Assembly (NCBI GenBank): GCA_036379355.1
Contig: DASVGV010000011.1
Span: 1 to 33,477 of the forward strand
From: CAJCIY01 sp036379355
GTDB taxonomy: Bacteria; Actinomycetota; Actinomycetes; Mycobacteriales; CAJCIY01
Direction of reading: 5' to 3'
Length of the DNA stretch: 33,477 nt
Shown: in pieces, positions 1 through 6,541 of the stretch
Layout of the letters: every line of letters starts with the position of its first letter
How positions within the stretch are numbered: position 1 is the first letter of the stretch
The notes under the pieces: model-generated
What the model was told of the DNA's origin: nothing
The model's database searches: none
Seen by the model: only the letters and a program-made list of their open reading frames with translations
Position numbers and translations under genes: made by a program

Positions 1-552
1 CCGCACACGGAGCCCCGCGCCGCGCAACGAGGTCAGCACCTCCGGCCAGGTCCCGGTGGCGACGGGCACATGGAAGATGCTGCCCGCCGACGCGCGTACC
101 GCCTTACCGCCGTGGATGTCGACCGAGCCGCCCTCCGGACCTCTGGCCAGGACGACGGCGTCGGCGCCCGCCGCGTCGGCCGTCCGGATCGCCGTACCGG
201 CGTTGCCGGGGTCGCGCGCATCGAGCAGCACGAGCACGAGGTACGGACGGCCCGCGAGTGCCTCCGCCAGGGGGCGGTCGACGGTCGCGGCGACCCCGAC
301 GAGGCCTTGTGGCGTCACGGTGTCGGCAAGGGATGCGAGCGCGCGGTCGCCGACGACGGTGACCGGAACGCCGAGGTCGAGCCCGGCGGCGGCGTCTGCC
401 GTGGCAAAGGCCTCCAGCAGCAGGCCCGCTGCCGCCGCGGCGCCGACGGCCTGCGGTCCCTCGACGAGGAACCGGCCCTCGGCGCGGCGTACCGGGGCGC
501 GGCGCAGGCGGCGGGCAGCGGACACCCCGCCGGCCGACCGGGAGGTGGGCAC
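1..552 (-). CDS. TrmH/SpoU-family RNA 2'-O-methyltransferase (3' end cut off)
   Basis: Predicted SPOUT-class methyltransferase that transfers a methyl group from S-adenosylmethionine to a ribose 2'-OH of rRNA or tRNA in the cytoplasm. The visible 184 codons contain the substrate-binding N-terminal region (FLVEGPQAVG, near residue 28) and the start of the SPOUT knot, with the family motif LLDARDPGNAGTAIRTA followed by SAGSIFHVPVA. The stop codon lies beyond the left edge. The GTG at 552 is chosen because it lies 20 bases after the rplT stop and gives the usual short N-terminus before the EGPQAV motif; no strong ribosome binding site is seen. The order rplT then SpoU methyltransferase (then usually pheS) is common in actinomycetes. 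The exact modified nucleotide cannot be inferred. Confidence 0.9.
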   Translation of the reverse strand, partial: MPTSRSAGGVSAARRLRRAPVRRAEGRFLVEGPQAVGAAAAAGLLLEAFATADAAAGLDLGVPVTVVGDRALASLADTVTPQGLVGVAATVDRPLAEALAGRPYLVLVLLDARDPGNAGTAIRTADAAGADAVVLARGPEGGSVDIHGGKAVRASAGSIFHVPVATGTWPEVLTSLRGAGLRVR

Positions 553-572
553 GACGGGGCGTCCGAGGACGT

Positions 573-956
573 TCAGGCGGCGGGCGTGGTCGCTCCGGCC
601 GCGACGAGGGCATCTCTCGCCACGTCGACGACCGCCGCGAACGCGGCCGGGTCGTTGACCGCCAGATCGGCGAGCACCTTGCGGTCGACCTCCACCTGCG
701 CGAGCCGCAGACCCTGGATCAGGCGGTTGTACGTCAGGCCGTTGGCACGGGACGCGGCGTTGATCCGCTGGATCCACAGCTGGCGGAAGTCCCCCTTGCG
801 CGCCCGGCGGTCGCGGTAGGAGTAGGTCATCGAGTGCAGGACCTGCTCCTTGGCCTTGCGATAGAGCCGGGAGCGTTGGCCGCGGTAGCCGGCGGCGAGC
901 TCGAGAGTGGTGCGGCGCTTCTTGTGGGCGTTGACCGCCCGCTTCACGCGTGCCAT
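573..956 (-). CDS. rplT: 50S ribosomal protein L20
   Basis: L20 is an early-binding 23S rRNA protein needed for assembly of the large ribosomal subunit. The 127-residue product starts MARVKRAVNAHKKRRTTLE, is strongly basic through its first half, and contains the conserved stretch SYRDRRARKGDFRQLWIQRI, all typical of bacterial L20; family length is about 118-128. It is the third gene of infC-rpmI-rplT, 51 bases after rpmI. In several bacteria L20 represses its own operon by binding mRNA; nothing in the short rpmI-rplT spacer here shows such a site, but the long infC leader is a candidate place to look. Confidence 0.98.
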   Translation of the reverse strand: MARVKRAVNAHKKRRTTLELAAGYRGQRSRLYRKAKEQVLHSMTYSYRDRRARKGDFRQLWIQRINAASRANGLTYNRLIQGLRLAQVEVDRKVLADLAVNDPAAFAAVVDVARDALVAAGATTPAA

Positions 957-1007
957 GACAGTGAGTTCCTTTGCTCCGGGTGGTTCAGGCGAGGGGTCGG
1001 CGGACGC

Positions 1008-1202
1008 TCAACGGCCGAGCAGGCGCTTGATCGTGCGGGTGTTGGCCTCGGACGCCACCACCGTGCCGTCGAGGCGGCGCATGCGGGTGGACGGCTTGTG
1101 CTCGGCCTGGTGGTAGCGGTTGCTGCGCTGGTGCATCAGCTTGCCGCTGCCGGTGACCCGGAAGCGCTTCTTGGCCCCGGAGTGGGTCTTCTGCTTGGGC
1201 AT
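1008..1202 (-). CDS. rpmI: 50S ribosomal protein L35
   Basis: Small basic large-subunit protein of 64 residues. The start is set at the ATG at 1202 because the product then begins MPKQKTHSGAKKRF, the universal L35 N-terminus; an in-frame upstream ATG would add nine residues not found in the family. The conserved KLMHQRSNRYHQAEHKP segment and the C-terminal IKRLLGR fit. It lies 57 bases after infC and 51 before rplT, the standard operon arrangement. Confidence 0.98.
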   Translation of the reverse strand: MPKQKTHSGAKKRFRVTGSGKLMHQRSNRYHQAEHKPSTRMRRLDGTVVASEANTRTIKRLLGR

Positions 1203-1259
1203 GACTCGACTCTCTCTGTCCCGCAGCACAGGCTGCGACTCGTACGACGGTGCGGTGGC

Positions 1260-1820
1260 TCAGCCGGCCGGTTCGGTCGTCTGCGCCTCCTGGGCTGCCC
1301 GGGAGGGCTTGGTCTTGTGCGGCGCGATGACCATCGTCATGTTCCGGCCGTCCTGCTTGGGTGCGGCCTCGACGACGCCGAGGTCGGCAACCTCCTCGGC
1401 CAGCCGCTCCAGCAGTCGGTAGCCCAGCTCGGGGCGGGACTGCTCGCGGCCGCGGAACATGATTGTGATCTTGACCTTGTCCCCGGCGTTGAGGAACCGC
1501 ACGACGTGCCCCTTCTTGGTGGCGTAGTCGTGCGGGTCGATCTTCGGCCGGAGCTTCATCTCCTTGATGACCGTGAGGGTCTGGTTACGCCGGGCCTCAC
1601 GTGCCTTCTGCGCGGACTCGTACCGGAACTTGCCGTAGTCCATGACCTTGCAGACGGGCGGGCGCGCGGTCGGTGCGACCTCGACCAGGTCCAGGTCCTC
1701 GTCCTCGGCGCGGCGGATGGCCTCGTCGATCGACACGATGCCGATCTGCTCGCCACCGCTGCCGACGAGGCGGACCTCGGGCACACGGATACGGTCGTTG
1801 ATGCGCAGCTCGTTGGTGAT
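1260..1820 (-). CDS. infC: Translation initiation factor IF-3, ATC start codon
   Basis: IF-3 binds the 30S subunit, prevents premature 50S joining and checks the start-codon/initiator tRNA match. The 186-residue product has the N-terminal domain (LRINDRIRVPEVRLVG, residues 5-20, through VCKVMDYGKFRYE) and the C-terminal domain (KEMKLRPKIDPHDY, then VKITIMFRGREQSRPELG). The start is placed at ATC 1820-1818: the product then opens ITNELRINDRIRV like other actinobacterial IF-3s, and a GGAGG lies seven bases upstream. The nearest in-frame ordinary start, GTG at 1865, has no comparable ribosome binding site and would add 15 low-complexity residues. Non-canonical starts (AUU) on infC are known in Escherichia coli, where IF-3 represses its own translation by rejecting them; the same autoregulation is inferred here. 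Confidence 0.93.
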   Translation of the reverse strand: MTNELRINDRIRVPEVRLVGSGGEQIGIVSIDEAIRRAEDEDLDLVEVAPTARPPVCKVMDYGKFRYESAQKAREARRNQTLTVIKEMKLRPKIDPHDYATKKGHVVRFLNAGDKVKITIMFRGREQSRPELGYRLLERLAEEVADLGVVEAAPKQDGRNMTMVIAPHKTKPSRAAQEAQTTEPAG

Positions 1821-1832
1821 TGTGTCGCCTCC
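1818..1832 (-). promoter_or_regulatory. infC: infC ribosome binding site with ATC initiation codon
   Basis: On the minus strand GGAGG (1832-1828) is followed by a seven-base spacer and then ATC (1820-1818). The spacing is ideal for initiation at the ATC, and no ATG, GTG or TTG lies in frame nearby. This decides the infC start. Confidence 0.75.
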
Positions 1833-1993
1833 GGTGTGGTGCGGGTGCGGGAAGACCCGTGGCACCGGACCGGCGACCGCCGCTCGGGAGCGCACGCCGA
1901 CGCCCGGCGCGCGCCCTTCGCGAAGGCGCTGGCGACCGATGACCCGACGACCTACGAGGCCCACCTGGCGGGGCGAGCAACGAACACGGCCGT

Positions 1994-2064
1994 GCGGGTG
2001 GGGGCCCAAGGAACCCGCCCCACTTGACTCGTACGCGAACGCACGAGTGGTCGACTCCAGGGTA
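1994..2064 (-). promoter_or_regulatory. infC operon promoter-like box and structured leader
   Basis: This is the upstream part of the 268-base non-coding stretch between hisG and infC. A -10-like TACCCT lies at 2064-2059 without a clear -35. A start about seven bases later would place a 9-bp hairpin (2048-2027, TTCG loop, one G-U pair) at the extreme 5' end of the RNA. Just downstream, two short stems that cannot form together share overlapping segments: GTGGGG/CCCCAC (2023-2018 with 2003-1998) and GCGGGT/ACCCGC (2018-2013 with 1999-1994). A leader of over 200 bases before infC suggests regulation, but no T-run terminator is seen. The remaining part, down to the ribosome binding site, shows nothing recognisable. 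Confidence 0.35.
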
Positions 2065-2088
2065 GCAGGCGCCTGGCGCGCCCTCGTG

Positions 2089-2964
2089 CTACTCGACGAT
2101 CTTGCTGATCGGCAGTTCGAGGATGTCCCGGGCGCCGACTGCGCGCAGTGCCGGGATCAGCGTGTTGATCCCGTCCTTGGGCACCACCGACTCGACTGCG
2201 CGCCAGCTCGGGTCCGAGAGGGACAGGACCGTCGGCGCCGACAGGGACGGGAGGATCCCGAGTACGGCGTCGAGGTCGCCCGCCGCGGCGTTGAGCTTCA
2301 GCAACACCTGACTGCGGGCAGCAAGGGCCGAGCGCAGCAGCAGGGCGATGTCATCGATGGCCGCGCGCTTGTCCTCCTCGTCGTACGCCGCGTGCTGGGC
2401 GATCAGCTCGGTCCGCGAGGTCAGGAGCGTGTCGATGACGCGCAGCCCGGCCTTGCGGAGCGACGAGCCGGTCTCGGTGACGTCGACGATCGCGTCCACG
2501 ATGTCGGGCACCTTGGCCTCGGTGGCGCCGGCCGACGGGAAGACCTTCGCCTTCACGCCGTGGTCGGCGAGGTGCCGGGCGGTGAGGTTCGGCATCTCGG
2601 TGGAGATGCGTACCCCTTCCGGCAGGTCAGCGGTCCGCCGCCACGGGGACGCCTCCGGCACGGCCAGGACGACGCGCACCGGCCGGTCGGTGGCGCGCCC
2701 GCCCCCGAGCTCGCCGAGGCCCACGACGTCGGCGCCGGTCTCGGTGATCCAGTCTCGCCCCGAGATGCCGAGGTCGAAGACACCCTGCTCGACGAACATC
2801 GGGATCTCCTGCGGGCGCAGGAACCGGACCCGGTCGATGCGCGGGTCGTCGATGGAGGCGTGGTAGTCACGGTCCGAGCCGCGCAGGACGGTGAGGTCGG
2901 CGGCGGCGAACAGGTCGAGAACCTGCTTCTCCAGCGAACCCTTGGGGAGCACGAGCGACAGCAC
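2089..2964 (-). CDS. hisG: ATP phosphoribosyltransferase, long form
   Basis: Catalyses the first step of histidine synthesis, joining ATP and PRPP to give phosphoribosyl-ATP. The 291-residue product is the hexameric long form: a periplasmic-binding-protein-like catalytic part (MLSLVLPKGSLEKQ at the start; the PRPP-binding region ATEAKVPDIVDAIVDVTETGSSL near residues 167-190) followed by the C-terminal ACT-like regulatory domain that binds histidine (about residues 210-291). The start is GTG at 2964; a -10-like TACGCT ends six bases upstream, suggesting a leaderless mRNA. The partner gene hisE, which in many actinomycetes lies directly upstream of hisG, is not present here; a divergent DUF2277 gene lies upstream instead. 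Confidence 0.97.
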   Translation of the reverse strand: MLSLVLPKGSLEKQVLDLFAAADLTVLRGSDRDYHASIDDPRIDRVRFLRPQEIPMFVEQGVFDLGISGRDWITETGADVVGLGELGGGRATDRPVRVVLAVPEASPWRRTADLPEGVRISTEMPNLTARHLADHGVKAKVFPSAGATEAKVPDIVDAIVDVTETGSSLRKAGLRVIDTLLTSRTELIAQHAAYDEEDKRAAIDDIALLLRSALAARSQVLLKLNAAAGDLDAVLGILPSLSAPTVLSLSDPSWRAVESVVPKDGINTLIPALRAVGARDILELPISKIVE

Positions 2965-2970
2965 GCCCGA

Positions 2971-2976
2971 AGCGTA
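2971..2976 (-). promoter_or_regulatory. Predicted -10 box of hisG (leaderless type)
   Basis: TACGCT matches the actinobacterial TAnnnT -10 pattern and ends six bases before the hisG GTG, so transcription would begin at or next to the start codon. No good ribosome binding site is seen and no clear -35. Confidence 0.5.
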
Positions 2977-3036
2977 CGGGACCTGTCCTGCCGCATTCCG
3001 CCGTGCCCGCTGGTGGCCTGCGGCCGGCCCTCACCG

Positions 3037-3099
3037 CGCATCGGGTCAGGGAATCGCCCCTACAGAGTTCATCCAGGGGCGATTCCATGACCCGATGCG
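3037..3099. repeat. 25-bp near-perfect inverted repeat between hisG and the DUF2277 gene
   Basis: The left arm (3037-3061) and right arm (3075-3099) are reverse complements over 25 positions with one mismatch (the G at 3049 faces the A at 3087), separated by a 13-base loop. The right arm ends 13 bases before the predicted -10 of the DUF2277 gene and so covers its -35 region; the left arm lies about 60 bases upstream of the hisG -10. This may be a transcription factor operator between divergent genes, a very stable RNA hairpin or cruciform, or the remains of a small mobile element. No T-run follows either arm, so it is not a classical terminator. Confidence 0.9.
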
Positions 3100-3111
3100 A
3101 ACGGCGCGTGG

Positions 3112-3117
3112 CAGGCT
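3112..3117 (+). promoter_or_regulatory. Predicted -10 box of the DUF2277 gene (leaderless type)
   Basis: CAGGCT resembles TAnnnT (one change) and ends exactly seven bases before the ATG at 3125. No ribosome binding site is seen, so a leaderless transcript is inferred. Confidence 0.4.
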
Positions 3118-3124
3118 CGGCGCT

Positions 3125-3421
3125 ATGTGTCGCAACATCCGTACGCTCTCGAACTTCGCGCCGCCGGCGACCGACGACGAGGTGCACGCCGCCGCACTCC
3201 AGTACGTCCGCAAGGTGAGCGGGCAGCACTCGCCGTCGGCGGCCAACGTGGCGACGTTCGACCGGGCGGTACGGGAGATCGCCCACCTGACCCGACACCT
3301 GCTCGACGACCTCGTCATCGCCGCTCCGCCGCGCGACCGCGAGGTCGAGGCCGCCAAGGCCCGTGCCCGCAGCGCCCAGCGCTTCGGCGACCGGGTCGGC
3401 ACGGCGGCGGGAGCGCCGTAG
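3125..3421 (+). CDS. DUF2277 family protein
   Basis: A 98-residue protein of unknown function. It matches the DUF2277 pattern from end to end: MCRNIRTLSNFAPPATDDEV at the start, then QYVRKVSG, and the C-terminal APPRDREVEAAKARARSAQRFG. The opening MCRNI with its invariant Cys-2 is the family hallmark, which fixes the start at the ATG at 3125. The protein is mostly helical and soluble with no signal peptide or membrane segment. It is divergent from hisG and convergent with the methyltransferase, with only seven bases between the two stop codons. Function cannot be inferred from sequence; the upstream inverted repeat suggests regulated expression. Confidence 0.9.
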   Translation: MCRNIRTLSNFAPPATDDEVHAAALQYVRKVSGQHSPSAANVATFDRAVREIAHLTRHLLDDLVIAAPPRDREVEAAKARARSAQRFGDRVGTAAGAP

Positions 3422-3428
3422 CGCGCGG

Positions 3429-4187
3429 TCACCCCGGGGTCGCGGCGACCAGTCGGAAGCCGGCGTCGTAGCTCTCCAGCGACAGCAATGCGGCGTTGCG
3501 TCGGGCCCAGCTGCCGTCAGCGAGGTCCGCTCGGAGCAGGTCCAGCCCACGCCTGCGCACCGAGGGGTCCAGCAGAGCGACGCCGGACATCGCGGCCCAC
3601 CGGTCTGGGTCCAGGTAGGCCTCCGGCCTGCGCCAGTAGGCGGCGGCCGTCCCGTCGAGACAGTGCCGAGGGACGGGCACGACGCTGGTTCCGACCACGC
3701 GGCCCAGGGACTCGAGCACCGCGGCCACGTCGTTCGCGTCGGGAAGGTCGGCCTCGCGCTGCATGATCTCCGGCAGGTAGTCGCGGAACAGCCAGTACTC
3801 CCGCGTCACGCGCCGGTCCCAGCACAGGATCACCGTCCGGGCCGGCGCGACGCGGACCAGTTCCGCGAGGCCGCGGGCCGGATCGGCCCAGTGGTGCACG
3901 GTGAGGCAGGCCATCCCGGCGTCGCCGCATCCGGCGGGGAGCGGCAGCGCTTCGGCGACCGCGCGAACGACCGGGGCGGACCCGGCCGGTCGCTGCGCGA
4001 TCATCACCGCCGACGGCTCGACGGCGACGAGGGTCGTTTCCGGCTCGTACGAGCCGGCGCCGGCGCCGACGTTGACCACCCGCGTCGCACCGTCGAGCGC
4101 CGCCCAGATCTGCGCCGCGATACGCGGGTCGGCGCGGCGCTGCTCGGCGTACCCGACGCCGAGGGTGTCGTAGCGCGCGGCGCTCAC
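3429..4187 (-). CDS. Class I SAM-dependent methyltransferase in the riboflavin operon
   Basis: A 252-residue methyltransferase with a Rossmann-type SAM site: motif I VVNVGAGAGSYEP (residues 37-49) and the following acidic strand LVAVEPSAVMIAQR, then a Methyltransf_11-like core with LTVHHWADPARGLAELVRV. The C-terminal half (AYWRRPEAYLDP) is conserved in a widespread actinobacterial family with no assigned substrate. The GTG start at 4187 overlaps the ribH stop as GTGA, so it is translationally coupled to ribH and is the last cistron of the riboflavin operon, hence probably under the FMN riboswitch. Longer upstream forms would run inside ribH. The substrate is unknown; a flavin or a flavin precursor is only a guess from position. 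Confidence 0.85.
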   Translation of the reverse strand: MSAARYDTLGVGYAEQRRADPRIAAQIWAALDGATRVVNVGAGAGSYEPETTLVAVEPSAVMIAQRPAGSAPVVRAVAEALPLPAGCGDAGMACLTVHHWADPARGLAELVRVAPARTVILCWDRRVTREYWLFRDYLPEIMQREADLPDANDVAAVLESLGRVVGTSVVPVPRHCLDGTAAAYWRRPEAYLDPDRWAAMSGVALLDPSVRRRGLDLLRADLADGSWARRNAALLSLESYDAGFRLVAATPG

Positions 4188-4654
4188 GCGCGGAGGCTGC
4201 GCAGCAGCAACGCCGTCTCCAGCGCCGCGAGCGCGGCCTCCCGCCCCTTGTCCTCGGTGCTGTGCGGCAGCCCGGCGCGGTCGCGCGCCTGATCCAGCGA
4301 GTCGCACGTCAGCACCCCGAACCCCACGGGGGTGCCCGTGTCGAGGGCCACGCGGGTCAGGCCGTCGGTCGCAGCCCGGCACACGTAGTCGAAGTGCGGC
4401 GTGCCGCCGCGGACCACCAGTCCGAGGGCGACCACCGCGTCGTAGTCCGGCGCGACGGCGGCGCAGACCAGCGGCAGCTCGAAGGCGCCGCTGACGCGGA
4501 ACACGTCGGCGGTCGCTCCCGCATCCGCGCAGGTCGTGATCGCCGAGTCGGTCATGGCGTCCGTGACCTCGCCGTACCAGCGGCTGGCCACGACCGCGAC
4601 CCGCAGCCCGTCCGCCGCGATCGTGTCCGCCGGCGGCGCGCCGTCGCCACTCAC
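4184..4654 (-). CDS. ribH: 6,7-dimethyl-8-ribityllumazine synthase
   Basis: Condenses 5-amino-6-ribitylaminouracil with 3,4-dihydroxy-2-butanone 4-phosphate, the penultimate step of riboflavin synthesis, usually in a 60-mer or pentamer. The 156-residue product has the substrate-binding SGAFELP (residues 55-61), GLVVRGGTPHFDYVC with the catalytic histidine H87, and GVLTCDSLDQA; all match the family. The GTG start overlaps the ribBA stop (GTGA), and its own stop overlaps the methyltransferase start in the same way. Family length is about 150-160 residues. Confidence 0.97.
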   Translation of the reverse strand: MSGDGAPPADTIAADGLRVAVVASRWYGEVTDAMTDSAITTCADAGATADVFRVSGAFELPLVCAAVAPDYDAVVALGLVVRGGTPHFDYVCRAATDGLTRVALDTGTPVGFGVLTCDSLDQARDRAGLPHSTEDKGREAALAALETALLLRSLRA

Positions 4655-5913
4655 GACGGCGTCCCGTCCTCCGGCGTCGTGAACATCGGCGGCAGGTCGG
4701 GGAGGTCGTGGCCCATGCGGTCCCGCTTGGTGGTCAGGTAGCGCAGGTTCTCGGGCGTGGCGTGGACCGGCAGCGGAACGCGGCCGACGATGGACAGGCC
4801 GTACCCGAGGAGCCCGGCCCGCTTGGCCGGGTTGTTCGACAGCAGGCGCATGGACTTCACCCCGAGGTCGACGAGGATCTGCGCGCCCACGCCGTAGTCA
4901 CGGGCGTCGGCCGGCAGCCCCAGGTCCAGGTTGGCGTCGACCGTGTCGGCACCGGCGTCCTGGAGCTGGTACGCCTGCAGCTTGTGCAGCAGGCCGATCC
5001 CGCGCCCCTCGTGCCCGCGGACGTACAGCACGATGCCGCGCCCCTCTTCGGCGACGGCGGCCAGGGCGGCGTCCAGCTGGGTGCCGCAGTCGCAGCGCCG
5101 GGAGCCGAACACGTCGCCGGTGAGGCACTCGGAGTGCACGCGTACCAGGACGTCCTGGCCGTCGCCGATCTCGCCGCGTACGAGGGCGATGTGCTCGCGG
5201 CCGTCGAGGGTGGACCGATAGCCCACCGCCTTGAAGATGCCGTGGGCCGTCGGGATGTTCGCCTGCGCGATCGCCTCCACCTGGGACTCGAACCGGCGGC
5301 GGTAGGCGATGAGGTCGGCGATGGAGATGAGGGTCAGCTCGTGCTCGGCGGCGAACACCTCGAGCTCGTCGTAGCGGGCCATGTCGGCGGTGTCCTTGCT
5401 GGACACGACCTCGCAGAGGACGCCGGCCGGCCGCAGACCCGCGAGCCGCGCCAGGTCCACCGCAGCCTCGGTGTGGCCGGGGCGCCGCAGGACGCCGCCC
5501 TCCTTGGCACGCAGGGGTACGCAGTGGCCCGGCCTGGTCAGGTCGGCGCTGGTCGTGTCGGCGGCGGCGAGCAGGCGGATCGTGCGGGCGCGGTCGGTGG
5601 CACTGATGCCCGTGGAGACGCCCTCGCGGGCGTCGACGGTCACCGTGTAGGCGGTGCCCCGCTTGTCCTGGTTCGTGTGGAACATGGGCGGCAGGTCGAG
5701 CCGGTCGCAGTCGGCTTCCTCCAGCGGCACGCAGATGAAGCCGGACGAGTACCGCACCATGAACGCGACCATCTCCGGCGTGGCGAGCTCGGCCGCGAAG
5801 ATCAGGTCGCCCTCGTTCTCGCGGTCCTCGTCGTCGACAACGATCACCATCTTGCCGGCCTTGATGTCGGCGATGGCCTGCTCGACCAGGTCCAGCCGCT
5901 CGATGCTGGTCAC
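4651..5913 (-). CDS. ribBA: Bifunctional DHBP synthase / GTP cyclohydrolase II
   Basis: Supplies both branches of riboflavin synthesis: the RibB half makes 3,4-dihydroxy-2-butanone 4-phosphate from ribulose 5-phosphate, and the RibA half opens GTP. In the 420-residue product, RibB (residues 1-205) shows the acidic loop DDEDRENEGD (27-36) and RPGHCVPLRAKEGGVLRRPG; RibA (206-420) shows the zinc site C263, C274, C276 (CLTGDVFGSRRCDCG) and GHEGRGIGL. Both active sites look intact. The start is GTG with GGAG seven bases upstream, 13 bases after ribE. The stop overlaps ribH. Ribulose 5-phosphate links it to rpe further along, although that is a separate transcript. Confidence 0.97.
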   Translation of the reverse strand: MTSIERLDLVEQAIADIKAGKMVIVVDDEDRENEGDLIFAAELATPEMVAFMVRYSSGFICVPLEEADCDRLDLPPMFHTNQDKRGTAYTVTVDAREGVSTGISATDRARTIRLLAAADTTSADLTRPGHCVPLRAKEGGVLRRPGHTEAAVDLARLAGLRPAGVLCEVVSSKDTADMARYDELEVFAAEHELTLISIADLIAYRRRFESQVEAIAQANIPTAHGIFKAVGYRSTLDGREHIALVRGEIGDGQDVLVRVHSECLTGDVFGSRRCDCGTQLDAALAAVAEEGRGIVLYVRGHEGRGIGLLHKLQAYQLQDAGADTVDANLDLGLPADARDYGVGAQILVDLGVKSMRLLSNNPAKRAGLLGYGLSIVGRVPLPVHATPENLRYLTTKRDRMGHDLPDLPPMFTTPEDGTPS

Positions 5914-5926
5914 GCTCCCGCTCCGT

Positions 5927-6541
5927 TCATGACTGGTGCCTGTCGCTCAGCAGCTTCTCGACGTACTTCGCGACCACGTCCACCTCGAGGTTCACGGCCG
6001 CGCCCACGTCCTTGCTGCCCAGCGTCGTCCGTCCGAGCGTCTCGGGGATGAGGGCCACGGAGAAGGTGTCGGCAGTCACGGCGGCGACCGTGAGCGAGAT
6101 CCCGTCGACGGTCACCGACCCCTTCTCGACGACGTACCGGCCCAGTCCGGGCGGCAGCGAGATCGTGACCAGGTGCCAGCGCTCCTGCGGTCGACGCTCG
6201 AGGATGCGGCCCACACCGTCGACGTGACCCTGCACCAGATGGCCGCCGAGGCGGTCCTGCAGGCGCACGGGCCGCTCGAGGTTGACCGGGTCCCCGGCGA
6301 CGAGCGCACCCAGCGACGACCGGTCCAGGGTCTCCCCCATCACGTCGTAGTCGACGTCCGCGGCGTCGTCGTGCGCGACGTGCTCCGTCGCGGTCAGGCA
6401 GACGCCGTTGACCGCGTACGAGTCACCCCGCCGGATGCCCTCGACCAGCGCCGTCGACATGCGGACCCGCAGGACAGCCGCGTCACCGTCGCGCCGGACC
6501 TCGACCACCTCGCCGAGCTCCTCGACGATTCCGGTGAACAT
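5927..6541 (-). CDS. ribE: Riboflavin synthase, alpha chain
   Basis: Dismutates two lumazine molecules into riboflavin and a pyrimidine that is recycled. The 204-residue product consists of two lumazine-binding repeats: the first begins MFTGIVEELG and carries VNGVCLTAT; the second carries GHLVQGHVDGVG and VEKGSVTVDGISLTV. The ATG at 6541 is certain from the conserved MFTGIVE N-terminus; it overlaps the ribD stop by one base (TGATG). The reading frame stays open far upstream only because it runs through ribD in another frame. The gene is also named ribC in some species. Confidence 0.97.
   Translation of the reverse strand: MFTGIVEELGEVVEVRRDGDAAVLRVRMSTALVEGIRRGDSYAVNGVCLTATEHVAHDDAADVDYDVMGETLDRSSLGALVAGDPVNLERPVRLQDRLGGHLVQGHVDGVGRILERRPQERWHLVTISLPPGLGRYVVEKGSVTVDGISLTVAAVTADTFSVALIPETLGRTTLGSKDVGAAVNLEVDVVAKYVEKLLSDRHQS

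Noticed and set aside
1821..2009. Longer infC product starting at an upstream ATG (2009) or GTG (1865)
   Set aside because: The added residues are low-complexity and unlike IF-3, and neither start has a ribosome binding site as good as the GGAGG in front of ATC.
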